A DNA stretch of 64,000 nucleotides, from contig NZ_JBHSMC010000011.1 in assembly GCF_042655485.1 (NCBI RefSeq), positions 62,001 through 126,000 on the forward strand, given 5' to 3'. The DNA is from Lederbergia graminis (GTDB lineage Bacteria; Bacillota; Bacilli; Bacillales; Bacillaceae_C). Positions 1 through 7,809 of this stretch are shown piece after piece. Numbering within the stretch: position 1 is the first letter of the stretch; each line of letters starts with the position of its first letter. A model generated the notes under the pieces. That model was not told where the DNA came from. It saw only the letters and a program-made list of their open reading frames with translations, and did no database searches. The translations under genes were made by a program, and so were the position numbers.

Positions 1-57
1 AATAGTGATTTAATATATCTGTTAATTAATTATTACACTAAATAATTACGGCTGTTC

Positions 58-102
58 GTTGATTGTAGCGGAAGGAGCGAGGCTCCTGCAGTGTAAATCA
101 AC
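58..102. repeat. Short copy of the Bacillaceae GTTGATT...AATCAAC intergenic repeat
   Basis: The stretch starts with GTTGATTGTAGCGG and ends with AATCAAC, the same termini as the longer elements at 28636-28765 and 32272-32407. Only about 45 bp remain, with a GAGCGAGGCTCCTGCAG core. It is read as an internally deleted copy of that family. Confidence 0.6.
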
Positions 103-130
103 AATTCTCAGTAGAAAATTCATCTAATTT

Positions 131-181
131 AAGAAGCTGTCCATTCGTCAATCACTTTGGCAATTTGGAACAGCTTCTTTT
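131..181 (-). terminator. Terminator of the dipeptidase gene
   Basis: Arms AAGAAGCTGT and ACAGCTTCTT pair across a loop of about 29 bases, immediately downstream of the dipeptidase stop codon. The loop is long for an intrinsic terminator. Confidence 0.5.
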
Positions 182-182
182 G

Positions 183-1118
183 TTAAGATTGAAAATTTCT
201 TTTTATAAATTTTAGGAAGTTTTTTGCTGCAAACCCCTTCACTTGTTCCTCCGAATAATATTTCAATAATTCATTAATTAGGTTTTGTTGTTTCCCTGAG
301 TTCTCTAAGTTGTTAACGTGGAGCTCTATCCCATCAAAATCCGATCCTAGTCCTATATTCTCAACCCCACCTAGCTCACAAAAATGATCAATATGTTTAA
401 TTAAGTCCGCTATATTTGCTTTCTCTTTATTTGTAATAAATGGTGGATGATACACGACATGAATTATGCCATTTTTTTGAAAAAGTTGATCCGCTTGTTC
501 ATCCGTTAAATTTCTAGGATGAGGACAAAGTTTTTTGGAATTAGAATGGCTAGCAATTGGATATTTAGCTCTCTCCATCACATCCCAAAAAGCTCGTTCA
601 CTTAAATGTGAAACATCAGTAAGTATCCCATGCTCATTATGAAAGGAAACAATTTCCTTCCCAAAATTAGTAAGCCCGGCACCTCTTTCTTCCCCTACTC
701 CATCAGCAGCAAGGTTAGCAAAGTTCCATGTAAGTCCTACAGACTTAACACCTAATTCATGTAAAATGTGTAATTTAGAAATATCATTACCAATGCAGTC
801 CACCCCTTCAAGTGTCAGCATAGCCCCAATTTCATCAGTTTTTAATGTGAAAAAGTCTCCCCAGTTTTGTATCTGTTTCATCCTTTTATTGTTAAGAATC
901 ATTTGCTTAAAATAATGTACTTGCTTAATAGCAGCAGAAAATTTCTCTTCTGTATTTACATGATCTGGGATAAAGATAGCAAAGCACTGTACTTTAACCC
1001 TTCCTTGTTGGAGTCTATGGAAGTTTGCATCAAGTTCAGGAGAATCTAGAAAACGAAGCTTCCCTTTACTTAACCATAACTTATATAGTACATCACAATG
1101 CAAATCGATAATTTTCAT
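183..1118 (-). CDS. Membrane dipeptidase, peptidase family M19
   Basis: Zinc-dependent dipeptidase of the renal dipeptidase family, which cleaves dipeptides, including some containing D-residues. The N-terminal zinc motif is His7-x-Asp9 in the stretch IDLHCD. Glu104 in LEGVD is the expected bridging ligand. His171 (DVSHLS) and His191 (ASHSN) complete the site, and GSDFDG lies near residue 259. At 311 residues it has the usual length for Bacillus homologues. No signal peptide is seen, so it is probably cytoplasmic despite the family name. The frame stays open 11 codons upstream, but the start at 1118 puts the HxD motif where the family has it. Neither start has a strong Shine-Dalgarno. It stands alone with its own terminator. 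Confidence 0.9.
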   Translation of the reverse strand: MKIIDLHCDVLYKLWLSKGKLRFLDSPELDANFHRLQQGRVKVQCFAIFIPDHVNTEEKFSAAIKQVHYFKQMILNNKRMKQIQNWGDFFTLKTDEIGAMLTLEGVDCIGNDISKLHILHELGVKSVGLTWNFANLAADGVGEERGAGLTNFGKEIVSFHNEHGILTDVSHLSERAFWDVMERAKYPIASHSNSKKLCPHPRNLTDEQADQLFQKNGIIHVVYHPPFITNKEKANIADLIKHIDHFCELGGVENIGLGSDFDGIELHVNNLENSGKQQNLINELLKYYSEEQVKGFAAKNFLKFIKRNFQS

Positions 1119-1258
1119 AAAAATTCGACCCTTTTTATTCATTTTTCCCAACTATTATATTTTTTTCGTCTATTCTTAATGATTATAGAAAAAATTCCCA
1201 TAGCAAAACTGGATAAGTTTCATAAACTGAATTAGAACCTTTAAGGAGGTGCCAATTA

Positions 1259-1354
1259 ATGGGAAAAGACCATGGCGGCTTTAGCAACAATTTTGCTTTG
1301 CTTGTAGTGCTGTTCATTTTGTTAATTATCATTGGTACAGCTTACGTATATTAA
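1259..1354 (+). CDS. YjcZ-family small sporulation peptide
   Basis: A 31-residue peptide preceded by a perfect AAGGAGGT ribosome binding site (1242-1249) and followed by its own terminator. It begins MGKDHGGFSNNF and continues as one hydrophobic helix (ALLVVLFILLIIIG) ending VY. The Gly-Gly-Phe followed by a short hydrophobic run is the signature of the YjcZ family of very small membrane peptides in Bacillus. Family members are associated with the spore, and their biochemical role is not established. Assignment rests on this pattern, the good initiation site and the dedicated terminator. Confidence 0.85.
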   Translation: MGKDHGGFSNNFALLVVLFILLIIIGTAYVY

Positions 1355-1371
1355 AATGCACGGCAACTAAC

Positions 1372-1410
1372 AAAAATAGCACACTGGGATTTCCTGGTGT
1401 GCTATTTTTA
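1372..1410 (+). terminator. Terminator after the YjcZ-type gene
   Basis: AAAAATAGCACAC and GTGTGCTATTTTT pair across a 12-base loop. It is a strong intrinsic terminator. Confidence 0.9.
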
Positions 1411-1420
1411 TGGGCGTCTT

Positions 1421-1827
1421 TCTTTGTCTAGCCAGTGTCTATCGACTAGCAAATTTACGATTTCTTCCTAAGATAAGTCAACATCGACAAGTGGAACGTC
1501 GATAAACAGGCACTTTCGCTTTTATTATTGTCTAGCTCCAGCGACTAGCGACTAGCAAATTTACGATTTCTTCCTACGATAAGTCAACATCGATTCGCCA
1601 TTGGCTCATCGTGTTTCCTTTATCTCGTCAGAAATCTTTAAATTTGTACGTCGCTGATCAAGTCGCTTCCGCTTTTCTTTGTCCAGCTCCAGTGCCTATC
1701 GACTAGCAGATTTCCAGGACCTTCCTACGATAAGTCAACATCTCGACTCGTTCCTCGTCGTGTTTCCTTTATCTCGTCAGTTCCTTAATAAATCTGTACG
1801 TCGATAAACAGGCACTTTCGCTTTTCT
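1421..1827. repeat. Three tandem degenerate copies of a TGTCTAGCTCCAG-type intergenic repeat
   Basis: The gene-free 470 bp between the YjcZ-type gene and spoVR is filled by three copies of about 103, 150 and 150 bp. Each begins TTGTCYAGC(TC)CAG and carries GACTAGCARATTT and ATAAGTCAACATC. Each ends with a GCACTTTCGCTTTT-like sequence. The same family occurs between genes in many Geobacillus and Bacillus genomes (established knowledge). No coding potential is seen here. Confidence 0.75.
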
Positions 1828-3236
1828 TACAAAAATTTTCTTTGCATGTTGCGGCCGTCGTAGCTGAATGTCATGGGGCGGTTTTCGATGACGCTTTCTA
1901 AGTGGACTGGTCTTCCCCATAGTTGATGAATATATGGTAATACTTTCTCCAAGTACTTGAGATCGAGTTCGATTCCTTCGTACCAATGTTTTAAGTAAAG
2001 TTCTCCATTTTTCATGTAGTCTCCATCATTTACGGTAATGTATGGAAAACCTCCGTTGACGCGCATGCTAACAAGTTGATTCCTAACCTCTGTCCATTCC
2101 TTATCTACAACTTTATAATCTCTACCTTGCTTTTGGAATAGGTACATATCTTCCCGCATTACGAGATCTTTTGTTAAGTAATTTCGCAGGAATGATATAT
2201 CTGAATCCAGCTCACGAACTTCAAATATTTTTTCTCGTCCAGAATTTGGTTGAACTCCTTGTTCTCGCATTTCTTCGTCAGGGTTATTCCAACGCTCCTC
2301 TATATCTTCAAAAATTTTCAAACCTAAATAATATGGATTTATAGACGTTCTAGATGGTTGCACAACACCTGCATTTAACTTTGCAAATTCAATTGACTCA
2401 TCACTCGTGAGATCCATCTCTCGTAAAATCCGTTGATGCCAATAAGATGCCCATCCTTCATTCATAATTTTTGTTTCCAGTTGTGGCCAAAAGTAAAGCA
2501 TTTCTTCGCGAATCATAGTCATAATATCGCGCTGCCAATCTTCTAGTTCACGACTATACTGCTCGATAAATAACATAATGTCTTTTTCCGGCTGTGGTGG
2601 AAATTTCTTTTTCTTCTTTTTCTTTTCCTTTTTTTGTTGCCGATTATCTAAAGACCATAAATCATCGTACTCCGTTATAAGTTCTGTTTCTTCCTCCCAC
2701 TCATCCTCATCATGGATGGACCATTCTAACTGTGGACGCAGTAAGGATGGATCTATATGTTCCTCAATGGCGAGGACAGCGTCGATAAAACTTTCCACCT
2801 CATACTTACCATATTTAATTTCATACTCTCTTACACGTTCTGCAGTAGCAGCCATACTCTCGACCATATCTCGTTTTGTATTACGGAACCTGGCATTATT
2901 TTTAAAGAAATCACAATGGGCAAGAACATGTGCAACAATTAGTTTATTTTGAATGAGCGAGTTTGAGTCTAATAAAAATGCATAACAAGGGTTAGAATTA
3001 ATCACGAGCTCGTATATTTTACTTAATCCTAAATCATAATGAAGCTTCATTTTAAAGAACTGTTTTCCAAAACTCCAATGAGAAAAACGTGTCGGCATCC
3101 CATATGCGCCAAACGTATAGATAATGTCTGCTGGACAGATTTCATAGCGCATAGGGTAAAAGTCGAGACCAAAGCCACTAGCAATTTCTGTGATTTCGCT
3201 AATCGCATACTCCAATGCTTTCATTTCTTGCTTCAT
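1827..3236 (-). CDS. spoVR: SpoVR family protein (stage V sporulation protein R)
   Basis: SpoVR is a mother-cell sporulation protein needed for proper cortex formation in B. subtilis, with unknown biochemistry. The 469-residue length matches the B. subtilis protein (468). The N-terminal part contains the family block YGMPTRFSHWSFGK and the conserved stretch around INSNPCYAFLL. A Lys-rich acidic linker lies near residue 210. The frame continues upstream, but AAAGGAGG sits 7 bases before the ATG at 3236, so that start is preferred over 3260. A sigma-E-like promoter lies just upstream. SpoVR, PrkA and YhbH form a conserved functional triad (YcgB, YeaG and YeaH in E. coli), and all three are in this window. 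Confidence 0.96.
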   Translation of the reverse strand: MKQEMKALEYAISEITEIASGFGLDFYPMRYEICPADIIYTFGAYGMPTRFSHWSFGKQFFKMKLHYDLGLSKIYELVINSNPCYAFLLDSNSLIQNKLIVAHVLAHCDFFKNNARFRNTKRDMVESMAATAERVREYEIKYGKYEVESFIDAVLAIEEHIDPSLLRPQLEWSIHDEDEWEEETELITEYDDLWSLDNRQQKKEKKKKKKKFPPQPEKDIMLFIEQYSRELEDWQRDIMTMIREEMLYFWPQLETKIMNEGWASYWHQRILREMDLTSDESIEFAKLNAGVVQPSRTSINPYYLGLKIFEDIEERWNNPDEEMREQGVQPNSGREKIFEVRELDSDISFLRNYLTKDLVMREDMYLFQKQGRDYKVVDKEWTEVRNQLVSMRVNGGFPYITVNDGDYMKNGELYLKHWYEGIELDLKYLEKVLPYIHQLWGRPVHLESVIENRPMTFSYDGRNMQRKFL

Positions 3237-3258
3237 CACGATTCCTCCTTTTATCCAC

Positions 3259-3286
3259 AATGTATGAATGAAAAGGAGTTTTCATG
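3259..3286 (-). promoter_or_regulatory. Candidate sigma-E promoter of spoVR
   Basis: Reading the minus strand, CATACATT (3259-3266) differs by one base from the sigma-E -10 consensus CATACAMT. A TCATGAA-like -35 lies about 14 bases upstream. spoVR is sigma-E dependent in B. subtilis. The -35 match is only partial. Confidence 0.45.
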
Positions 3287-3458
3287 AAAATTGCAGGAAA
3301 ATAATATCATTTTGGACGTTTTTTTCATTATGTATGTTTCACCAATAAGAATCTTGTTATTGATTGAAAATAAAGTAAAAGAATTTGTCAACATTTACAG
3401 AGGAAATAACCCTTCTTCTTGCAAATAATAAATGTAACTCCAAAAGGAGGGTTATAAA

Positions 3459-3719
3459 ATGAACAATGTTGATTACGATCGAGCATTGTATTATACGCAC
3501 CGTTCAGAATGGGATAATCTTCTTGTACTGATGGTACGAACTGAAGATAACATTTTGTCCAAAAAAATTGAGCATTTTTTACATGCGTATCAATTTTCTA
3601 GAGATTACTCTGTTTTAGAGCGAAAATTATATGCGCTCTTACGTTATTTAGATCATGCCAACTCAACCGTTGGAAACACATTGTTAATGCAAGCAGACTC
3701 CACCGTACACACCATATAA
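3459..3719 (+). CDS. yhdB: YhdB family protein
   Basis: An 86-residue protein starting MNNVDYDRALYYTHRSEWDN, closely resembling B. subtilis YhdB, whose function is unknown. It is predicted soluble and helical, with no signal peptide. An AAAGGAGGG site lies just ahead of the ATG. B. subtilis also has yhdB near spoVR and the yhcY-yhcZ-yhdA genes, so gene order supports the name. It is transcribed alone and shares a bidirectional terminator with the convergent azr gene. Confidence 0.85.
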   Translation: MNNVDYDRALYYTHRSEWDNLLVLMVRTEDNILSKKIEHFLHAYQFSRDYSVLERKLYALLRYLDHANSTVGNTLLMQADSTVHTI

Positions 3720-3721
3720 AT

Positions 3722-3762
3722 AAGGTCATACCTCTCGATTCAATAAAGAGAGGTATGACCTT
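3722..3762. terminator. Bidirectional terminator between yhdB and azr
   Basis: AAGGTCATACCTCTC and GAGAGGTATGACCTT form a perfect 15-bp stem between convergent genes. Confidence 0.9.
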
Positions 3763-3766
3763 TACA

Positions 3767-4315
3767 TTATGAGTATTTTGTTTTTTTAGTGTGGTCTATT
3801 GTTGGCAAGAACTTGATATACATTTCAAATTCTTGGATTAGTTCATGGACGAGGTTTTTAGCTTCTGGTAATAATTGTTTTGTTTCGGAGTGGAAACAGT
3901 CTGGGTCAATCACGAGTTGTTTTGGAATAACATTTGCATAAAAGCCACGCATCACCGTCCGCATGTTATTCAAACAATTGATTCCACCTTTACCTCCCCC
4001 AGCAGTAGCAATTAGTGCCACTGGTTTATGAGCAAGTTGTTCTCTAGATAAAAAATCTAATGTGTTTTTTAATGCACCAGACATGCCACCATGGTATTCG
4101 GGTGAGATAAGGATAATTCCAACAGAGGATTGAACTTTTTTTATGAAGGATGTAACCGAGGGGAGTTGCCACTGCTTTTCCTCACCATTTAACATGGGTA
4201 AATTCGCCTCATTAATATGAATATAGTCGAATCGATATTCATTGCTAATATATCGTGTTAATGTCTCTGTTCTCCCACCTTTCGGAAAGCCCCCATTAAT
4301 AATTAATACTCCCAC
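3767..4315 (-). CDS. azr: NADPH-dependent FMN reductase / azoreductase
   Basis: Flavodoxin-like FMN protein that uses NADPH to reduce azo compounds and quinones. It is very similar to B. subtilis YhdA/Azr. Diagnostic stretches are LISPEYHGGMSGALKN (from residue 69), which forms the flavin-binding loop, and ATAGGGKGGINCLNNMR. The C-terminal region carries VIPKQLVIDP as in Azr. The start is GTG at 4315 with GAGGAG about 7 bases upstream. It is the last gene of a three-gene operon with yhcZ (26-bp gap) and yhcY, the same arrangement as in B. subtilis. The reductase is therefore probably controlled by the linked two-component system, though this is an inference. Confidence 0.9.
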   Translation of the reverse strand: MGVLIINGGFPKGGRTETLTRYISNEYRFDYIHINEANLPMLNGEEKQWQLPSVTSFIKKVQSSVGIILISPEYHGGMSGALKNTLDFLSREQLAHKPVALIATAGGGKGGINCLNNMRTVMRGFYANVIPKQLVIDPDCFHSETKQLLPEAKNLVHELIQEFEMYIKFLPTIDHTKKTKYS

Positions 4316-4341
4316 AAAATCTCCTCATTTCTTGATGCAAA

Positions 4342-4983
4342 TTACATTTTGGTAAAACCATTTTTTACAGCAAAAAGAGCTGCCTGTGTCCTGTCTGCCA
4401 CTTTTAATTTCGTTAAAATATTCGATACATGTGTTTTTACTGTTTTCTCCGTAATATTTAGATGTGCACCAATTTCCTTATTACTCCGTCCATTTGCAAT
4501 TTCTGCTAACACTTCTTTTTCCCTAATTGTTAAATTATCGATTGGGTTATGATCTGTATTTTTCTGACTAACAGACGTGATGAGCATGTTAGTTGCTTTC
4601 GGGTGTAACGTCTTTTCCCCACGTGCAAGCTGCCTAATCGCGTTTACTAATTCATCGGGTTCTATATCCTTTAACTGATATCCAGATGCTCCTGCTTCTA
4701 ATGCTGGCAGTACATGATCTTGGTCAACAAAGCTTGTTAACACCATTATTTTTATATCTGGACAAGCTTCCTTAATCTTCTGTGTCGCTTCAATACCATC
4801 CATTACAGGCATAACTAAGTCCATAAGTACAACTTCTGGTTTCAATGAAAGTGCTAGGTCTACTGCTTCTTTTCCATTCTTTGCTTCCCCTACAATTTCA
4901 ATGTCTTTCTGTGTTTGAAGAAAGAAGATAAGACCACGTCTCACAATATGGTGATCATCTGCAATCATTACATGAATTGTCAT
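4342..4983 (-). CDS. yhcZ: NarL-family response regulator, YhcZ orthologue
   Basis: Response regulator of 213 residues with an N-terminal receiver domain and a C-terminal LuxR-type helix-turn-helix. The acidic pocket is Asp9-Asp10, the phospho-acceptor is Asp55 (VVLMD), and the conserved Lys is residue 105. The DNA-binding part (about 145-208) contains LTIREKEVLAEIANGRSNKEI and a KTVKTHVSNIL recognition helix region. It lies 11 bp after the kinase gene yhcY, which makes the pair almost certainly cognate. The 3' neighbour is the azoreductase. The signal it responds to is not known. Confidence 0.92.
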   Translation of the reverse strand: MTIHVMIADDHHIVRRGLIFFLQTQKDIEIVGEAKNGKEAVDLALSLKPEVVLMDLVMPVMDGIEATQKIKEACPDIKIMVLTSFVDQDHVLPALEAGASGYQLKDIEPDELVNAIRQLARGEKTLHPKATNMLITSVSQKNTDHNPIDNLTIREKEVLAEIANGRSNKEIGAHLNITEKTVKTHVSNILTKLKVADRTQAALFAVKNGFTKM

Positions 4984-4994
4984 TTCGTCCCTCC

Positions 4995-6116
4995 CTAATA
5001 TGGCAGCTTCGTATATATTTTAGTACCTTTACCAGGTTCACTTTCAAGAGTAAAAATTCCATTTAATGCTTCAGCGCGTTCTTGCATACTTTCAATACCG
5101 AGAGAAGGTAATGCTTTTCCTTTATCATATAAAAATCCAATACCATGATCGACAATCGTCATTTCTACTTTACACTTTCCAACATTGATCGCTATTTCTA
5201 CATCGTTTTGACCAGAGTGACGTTTACAATTATTCAGAGCCTCTTGGCTAATACGCCACAATGATTCTTCGACCTGTGCCGGTAGTGATAATACACCACA
5301 TAAGTTGGTTTTAACAGATAAGCCAAGCATTTCCCCGTAAGCTTTAATTGCTTGTATTAACCCTTTCTCCAGTCCACTCGGTCTAAGCTGCCAAATTAGT
5401 GCTCGCATTTCTGTTAATGCATCTTGAGCCAATGTTTGAATATGTTTAAATGTATTTTTCGTAGACTCTTCTTCTGTCATCTCTGCCCCACCTCTCGCTG
5501 TTAAGGTCAACGAAAATAACAGTTGGTTCACAGAATCATGAAGATCGCGAGCTAAACGATTTCTTTCATCTATCAAGGCAATTTCTTGTTCCTTTTTTGT
5601 GAGTCTTATCCGTTTAATAGCAGAGCCAATTTGCAATGCAATCGATTCTAAGAGTGCTAATTCGTTTGCTGTAAATTCCCTTTTTTCCGGAGCAGAAACA
5701 TTTAATAAACCAAATTGTTCATTACCAGATTGAAGTGGAATCGTCGCATGGAAAGCAATACCATTCGTTTCTTCCTTATTTCTCATTGCTTTTTCCAATC
5801 GTCTGCATTCAATGATGTTTGTCGCCTTCGTTAATGTACCGTTTTTAAACCATTCGATACACCAACAGCTTCCCTTTTTTAGAGGATTACAGTTATTTTT
5901 TTCAAGTGCCTCAGGCAAGTTCTCCGTTGATACGACGGTATGACGCCCATCATGGTCAATGAAAAAAATCCAGCCTGTTGTGACACCTGTTCCCTCTAAC
6001 AATTTTTGTAGAACTTTTTTCAAAAGAGGTGAAATTTCTGTACCTTCATTTAATAGTTCTGCAATTTCTTTTAGTACTCGCAAATTAGAATCTTTATTTA
6101 ATTCCTTACTTTGCAC
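4995..6116 (-). CDS. yhcY: GAF-domain sensor histidine kinase, YhcY orthologue
   Basis: Soluble sensor kinase of 373 residues with no membrane segment. A GAF domain (about 15-170) is followed by a HisKA_3 dimerisation region with phospho-acceptor His193 in ARDLHDSVNQLL. A HATPase domain follows (about 270-370; DHGIGF and GIESMQERAEALNG). The GAF domain has four cysteines: Cys76, Cys84-x-Cys86 and Cys104. They could bind a metal or sense redox state. GTG at 6116 is the start because GGAGGGG sits directly upstream, whereas the ATG at 6149 lacks a site. It is the first gene of the yhcY-yhcZ-azr operon. Confidence 0.92.
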   Translation of the reverse strand: MQSKELNKDSNLRVLKEIAELLNEGTEISPLLKKVLQKLLEGTGVTTGWIFFIDHDGRHTVVSTENLPEALEKNNCNPLKKGSCWCIEWFKNGTLTKATNIIECRRLEKAMRNKEETNGIAFHATIPLQSGNEQFGLLNVSAPEKREFTANELALLESIALQIGSAIKRIRLTKKEQEIALIDERNRLARDLHDSVNQLLFSLTLTARGGAEMTEEESTKNTFKHIQTLAQDALTEMRALIWQLRPSGLEKGLIQAIKAYGEMLGLSVKTNLCGVLSLPAQVEESLWRISQEALNNCKRHSGQNDVEIAINVGKCKVEMTIVDHGIGFLYDKGKALPSLGIESMQERAEALNGIFTLESEPGKGTKIYTKLPY

Positions 6117-6266
6117 AAAAACCCCTCCAAAAACCCTACTTACTTCCATTATACAGAATTATATGACAAGAATTTATTCTATTTTTGACGTAAACCGTCT
6201 ACAACTTTAGTATGAAGGATTTCTGATAAACATCGTATTACAGTTTCGTGAACAAGTTAAAAGAAA

Positions 6267-6296
6267 TTTACATTTTATAAAAATATCTAATATAAT
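6267..6296 (+). promoter_or_regulatory. Sigma-A promoter of the bdbC-thioredoxin operon
   Basis: TTTACA (6267-6272), an 18-base spacer and a perfect TATAAT (6291-6296), 43 bases before bdbC. Confidence 0.7.
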
Positions 6297-6338
6297 CAAG
6301 TAAGAATGGACAATTTAAATGAATTGTGAGGTTAATAT

Positions 6339-6764
6339 ATGGACAAAGGGAAAACAGATATCCGAGAGCATTTACTATTTTTCGCTTGGGCAGTTTCTGT
6401 TATTGCTACTTTAGGGAGCTTGTATTTTTCCGAAATACTAAAATATCCTCCGTGCGAAATTTGCTGGTTTATTCGTATTTTAATGTACCCGCTAGTCATT
6501 ATTCTTGGAGTTGCAATTGTAAAGAAAGATTATAAAGCGGCATTATACTCTGTCATATTTTCTGGCATCGGAATACCTGTAGCTATTTATTTATACTTAA
6601 TTCAGAAGGTCCCTACTTTTTCTGATTCCGTACCAGCATGTGGCTTAATCCCTTGTTCTACCGAGTATATAAACTGGCTAGGTTTCATTACCATTCCTTT
6701 TTTGGCGCTAACAGCATTTATTATTATTTTTATTTGTAGTTTCATCATTTTGAAACGGAACTAG
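6339..6764 (+). CDS. bdbC: DsbB-like disulfide oxidoreductase BdbC
   Basis: Quinone-linked membrane thiol oxidase that re-oxidises an extracytoplasmic thiol-disulfide partner. The 141-residue protein has four transmembrane helices. It carries the two redox pairs expected of DsbB: Cys39-x-x-Cys42 (PPCEICW) in the first loop, and Cys101/Cys106 (ACGLIPC) in the second. The gene is followed after 12 bp by a membrane-tethered thioredoxin-like protein, giving a two-gene oxidative folding unit. The usual partner BdbD (a DsbA) is replaced here by that thioredoxin-type protein. A good sigma-A promoter lies upstream. Confidence 0.93.
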   Translation: MDKGKTDIREHLLFFAWAVSVIATLGSLYFSEILKYPPCEICWFIRILMYPLVIILGVAIVKKDYKAALYSVIFSGIGIPVAIYLYLIQKVPTFSDSVPACGLIPCSTEYINWLGFITIPFLALTAFIIIFICSFIILKRN

Positions 6765-6776
6765 GAGGACTAATAT

Positions 6777-7244
6777 TTGAAGAAGTTAATTATCTTTTTA
6801 GCTATATTTATCGGTTTATTTGCTACCATTGCCATTGTAACGAAGATGCAACAAAACAAAGCAGCAGAAGGAAATATGTATAACAAGTCAGATTTACACC
6901 CAGAAACAATAAAACAGTTAGATGATCCTGAATATCAAAATATCATCTTACCTGAAGAGTTGGATAAAAAACTGAAAGATAAAGAAGATGTGACGGTATA
7001 TTTCTTTAGTCCAATCTGTCCTTACTGTGTTCAAACAACACCAGTTATTAATCCTGTTGCAGAAGACTTCGATATCGATCTCGTTCAATATAATCTATTG
7101 GAGTTTGAAAAAGGCTTCCAACAATTCAATATAAAATATACACCAACTGTTATTCACTTTGAAAATGGCAAAGAAGTCGCCAGGATTGAGGGCGGTCACC
7201 CTGCAGAAAACTTTAAAGAGTTCTTTACAGAAAACGTAAAATAG
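6777..7244 (+). CDS. Membrane-anchored thioredoxin-like protein (BdbC partner)
   Basis: A 155-residue extracytoplasmic thiol-disulfide protein. One N-terminal helix (residues 3-21) serves as an anchor or uncleaved signal. The thioredoxin fold starts near residue 55. The active site is Cys81-Pro-Tyr-Cys84 and the cis-proline is Pro123 (YTPTV). Initiation is at TTG (6777) with AGGAGG 8 bases upstream. Translational proximity to bdbC implies it is the protein oxidised by BdbC. The closest B. subtilis roles are BdbA/BdbD, but the sequence is not a clear BdbD, so no symbol is given. An intrinsic terminator follows. Confidence 0.88.
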   Translation: MKKLIIFLAIFIGLFATIAIVTKMQQNKAAEGNMYNKSDLHPETIKQLDDPEYQNIILPEELDKKLKDKEDVTVYFFSPICPYCVQTTPVINPVAEDFDIDLVQYNLLEFEKGFQQFNIKYTPTVIHFENGKEVARIEGGHPAENFKEFFTENVK

Positions 7245-7261
7245 AACATGCGGTATAATAT

Positions 7262-7299
7262 AAAAAAGAGGCTGATTTACATCATCAGCCTCTCTTTTA
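7262..7299. terminator. Bidirectional terminator between the bdbC operon and yhcU
   Basis: AAAAAGAGGCTGAT pairs with ATCAGCCTCTCTTTT across a 7-base loop, between convergent genes. Confidence 0.9.
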
Positions 7300-7707
7300 T
7301 ATTAATATTTCATTCATTGGCTCTGCATACATACTACAAATCGCATCTGCGTCTGAAATATTTTTACAGGTAAAATTAGCAAAGTTAAATGGAAATGATA
7401 GACCTGTTTGTTCTAGCATTTTCACATTTTTATTAAATAACTGCTCCTCTTGCTTATCCTGTTTCTGGTGTGGAAGTATTTCTAATATGGCTATAATAAC
7501 TTGTAAGCTGCTAATCGCTTGAAATGCTGTATCTAAAGTAAATAAGCGATTATCCTTTTCTTCTGGCAAATGCAGAATTTTCATCGCATCATACTCGCTG
7601 ATTTCCCTATCACAAAAATACCTAGGGAAAACAGAAGAATACATATACGAAACTAACTCTTGCAACTTCAGTTCTTGTTCTTCTGTTGATGCGCATACGA
7701 CTTTCAT
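7297..7707 (-). CDS. yhcU: YhcU family protein (DUF5365)
   Basis: A 136-residue soluble protein of unknown function. The N-terminus MKVVCASTEEQELKLQEL and the block FQAISSLQVIIAILEIL match B. subtilis YhcU. The neighbour yhcT is also the same as in B. subtilis, although the two are divergent here. Cys5, Cys32 and two cysteines near the C-terminus (KNISDADAICSMY region) are present without a clear metal motif. Its last codons overlap the shared terminator. Confidence 0.82.
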   Translation of the reverse strand: MKVVCASTEEQELKLQELVSYMYSSVFPRYFCDREISEYDAMKILHLPEEKDNRLFTLDTAFQAISSLQVIIAILEILPHQKQDKQEEQLFNKNVKMLEQTGLSFPFNFANFTCKNISDADAICSMYAEPMNEILI

Positions 7708-7809
7708 AACGTAACCCTACCTTTTACTAATGTAGTTATTAATAGAATAACATAAAAACATAACAAAAAAGCTTGGGAAAATCATGTAACTTTTCGGTGG
7801 TGAATAAAA

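Noticed and set aside
2578..2952. Antisense open frame of 124 codons inside spoVR
   Set aside because: Phe- and Ser-rich shadow of the Lys/Glu-rich SpoVR linker.
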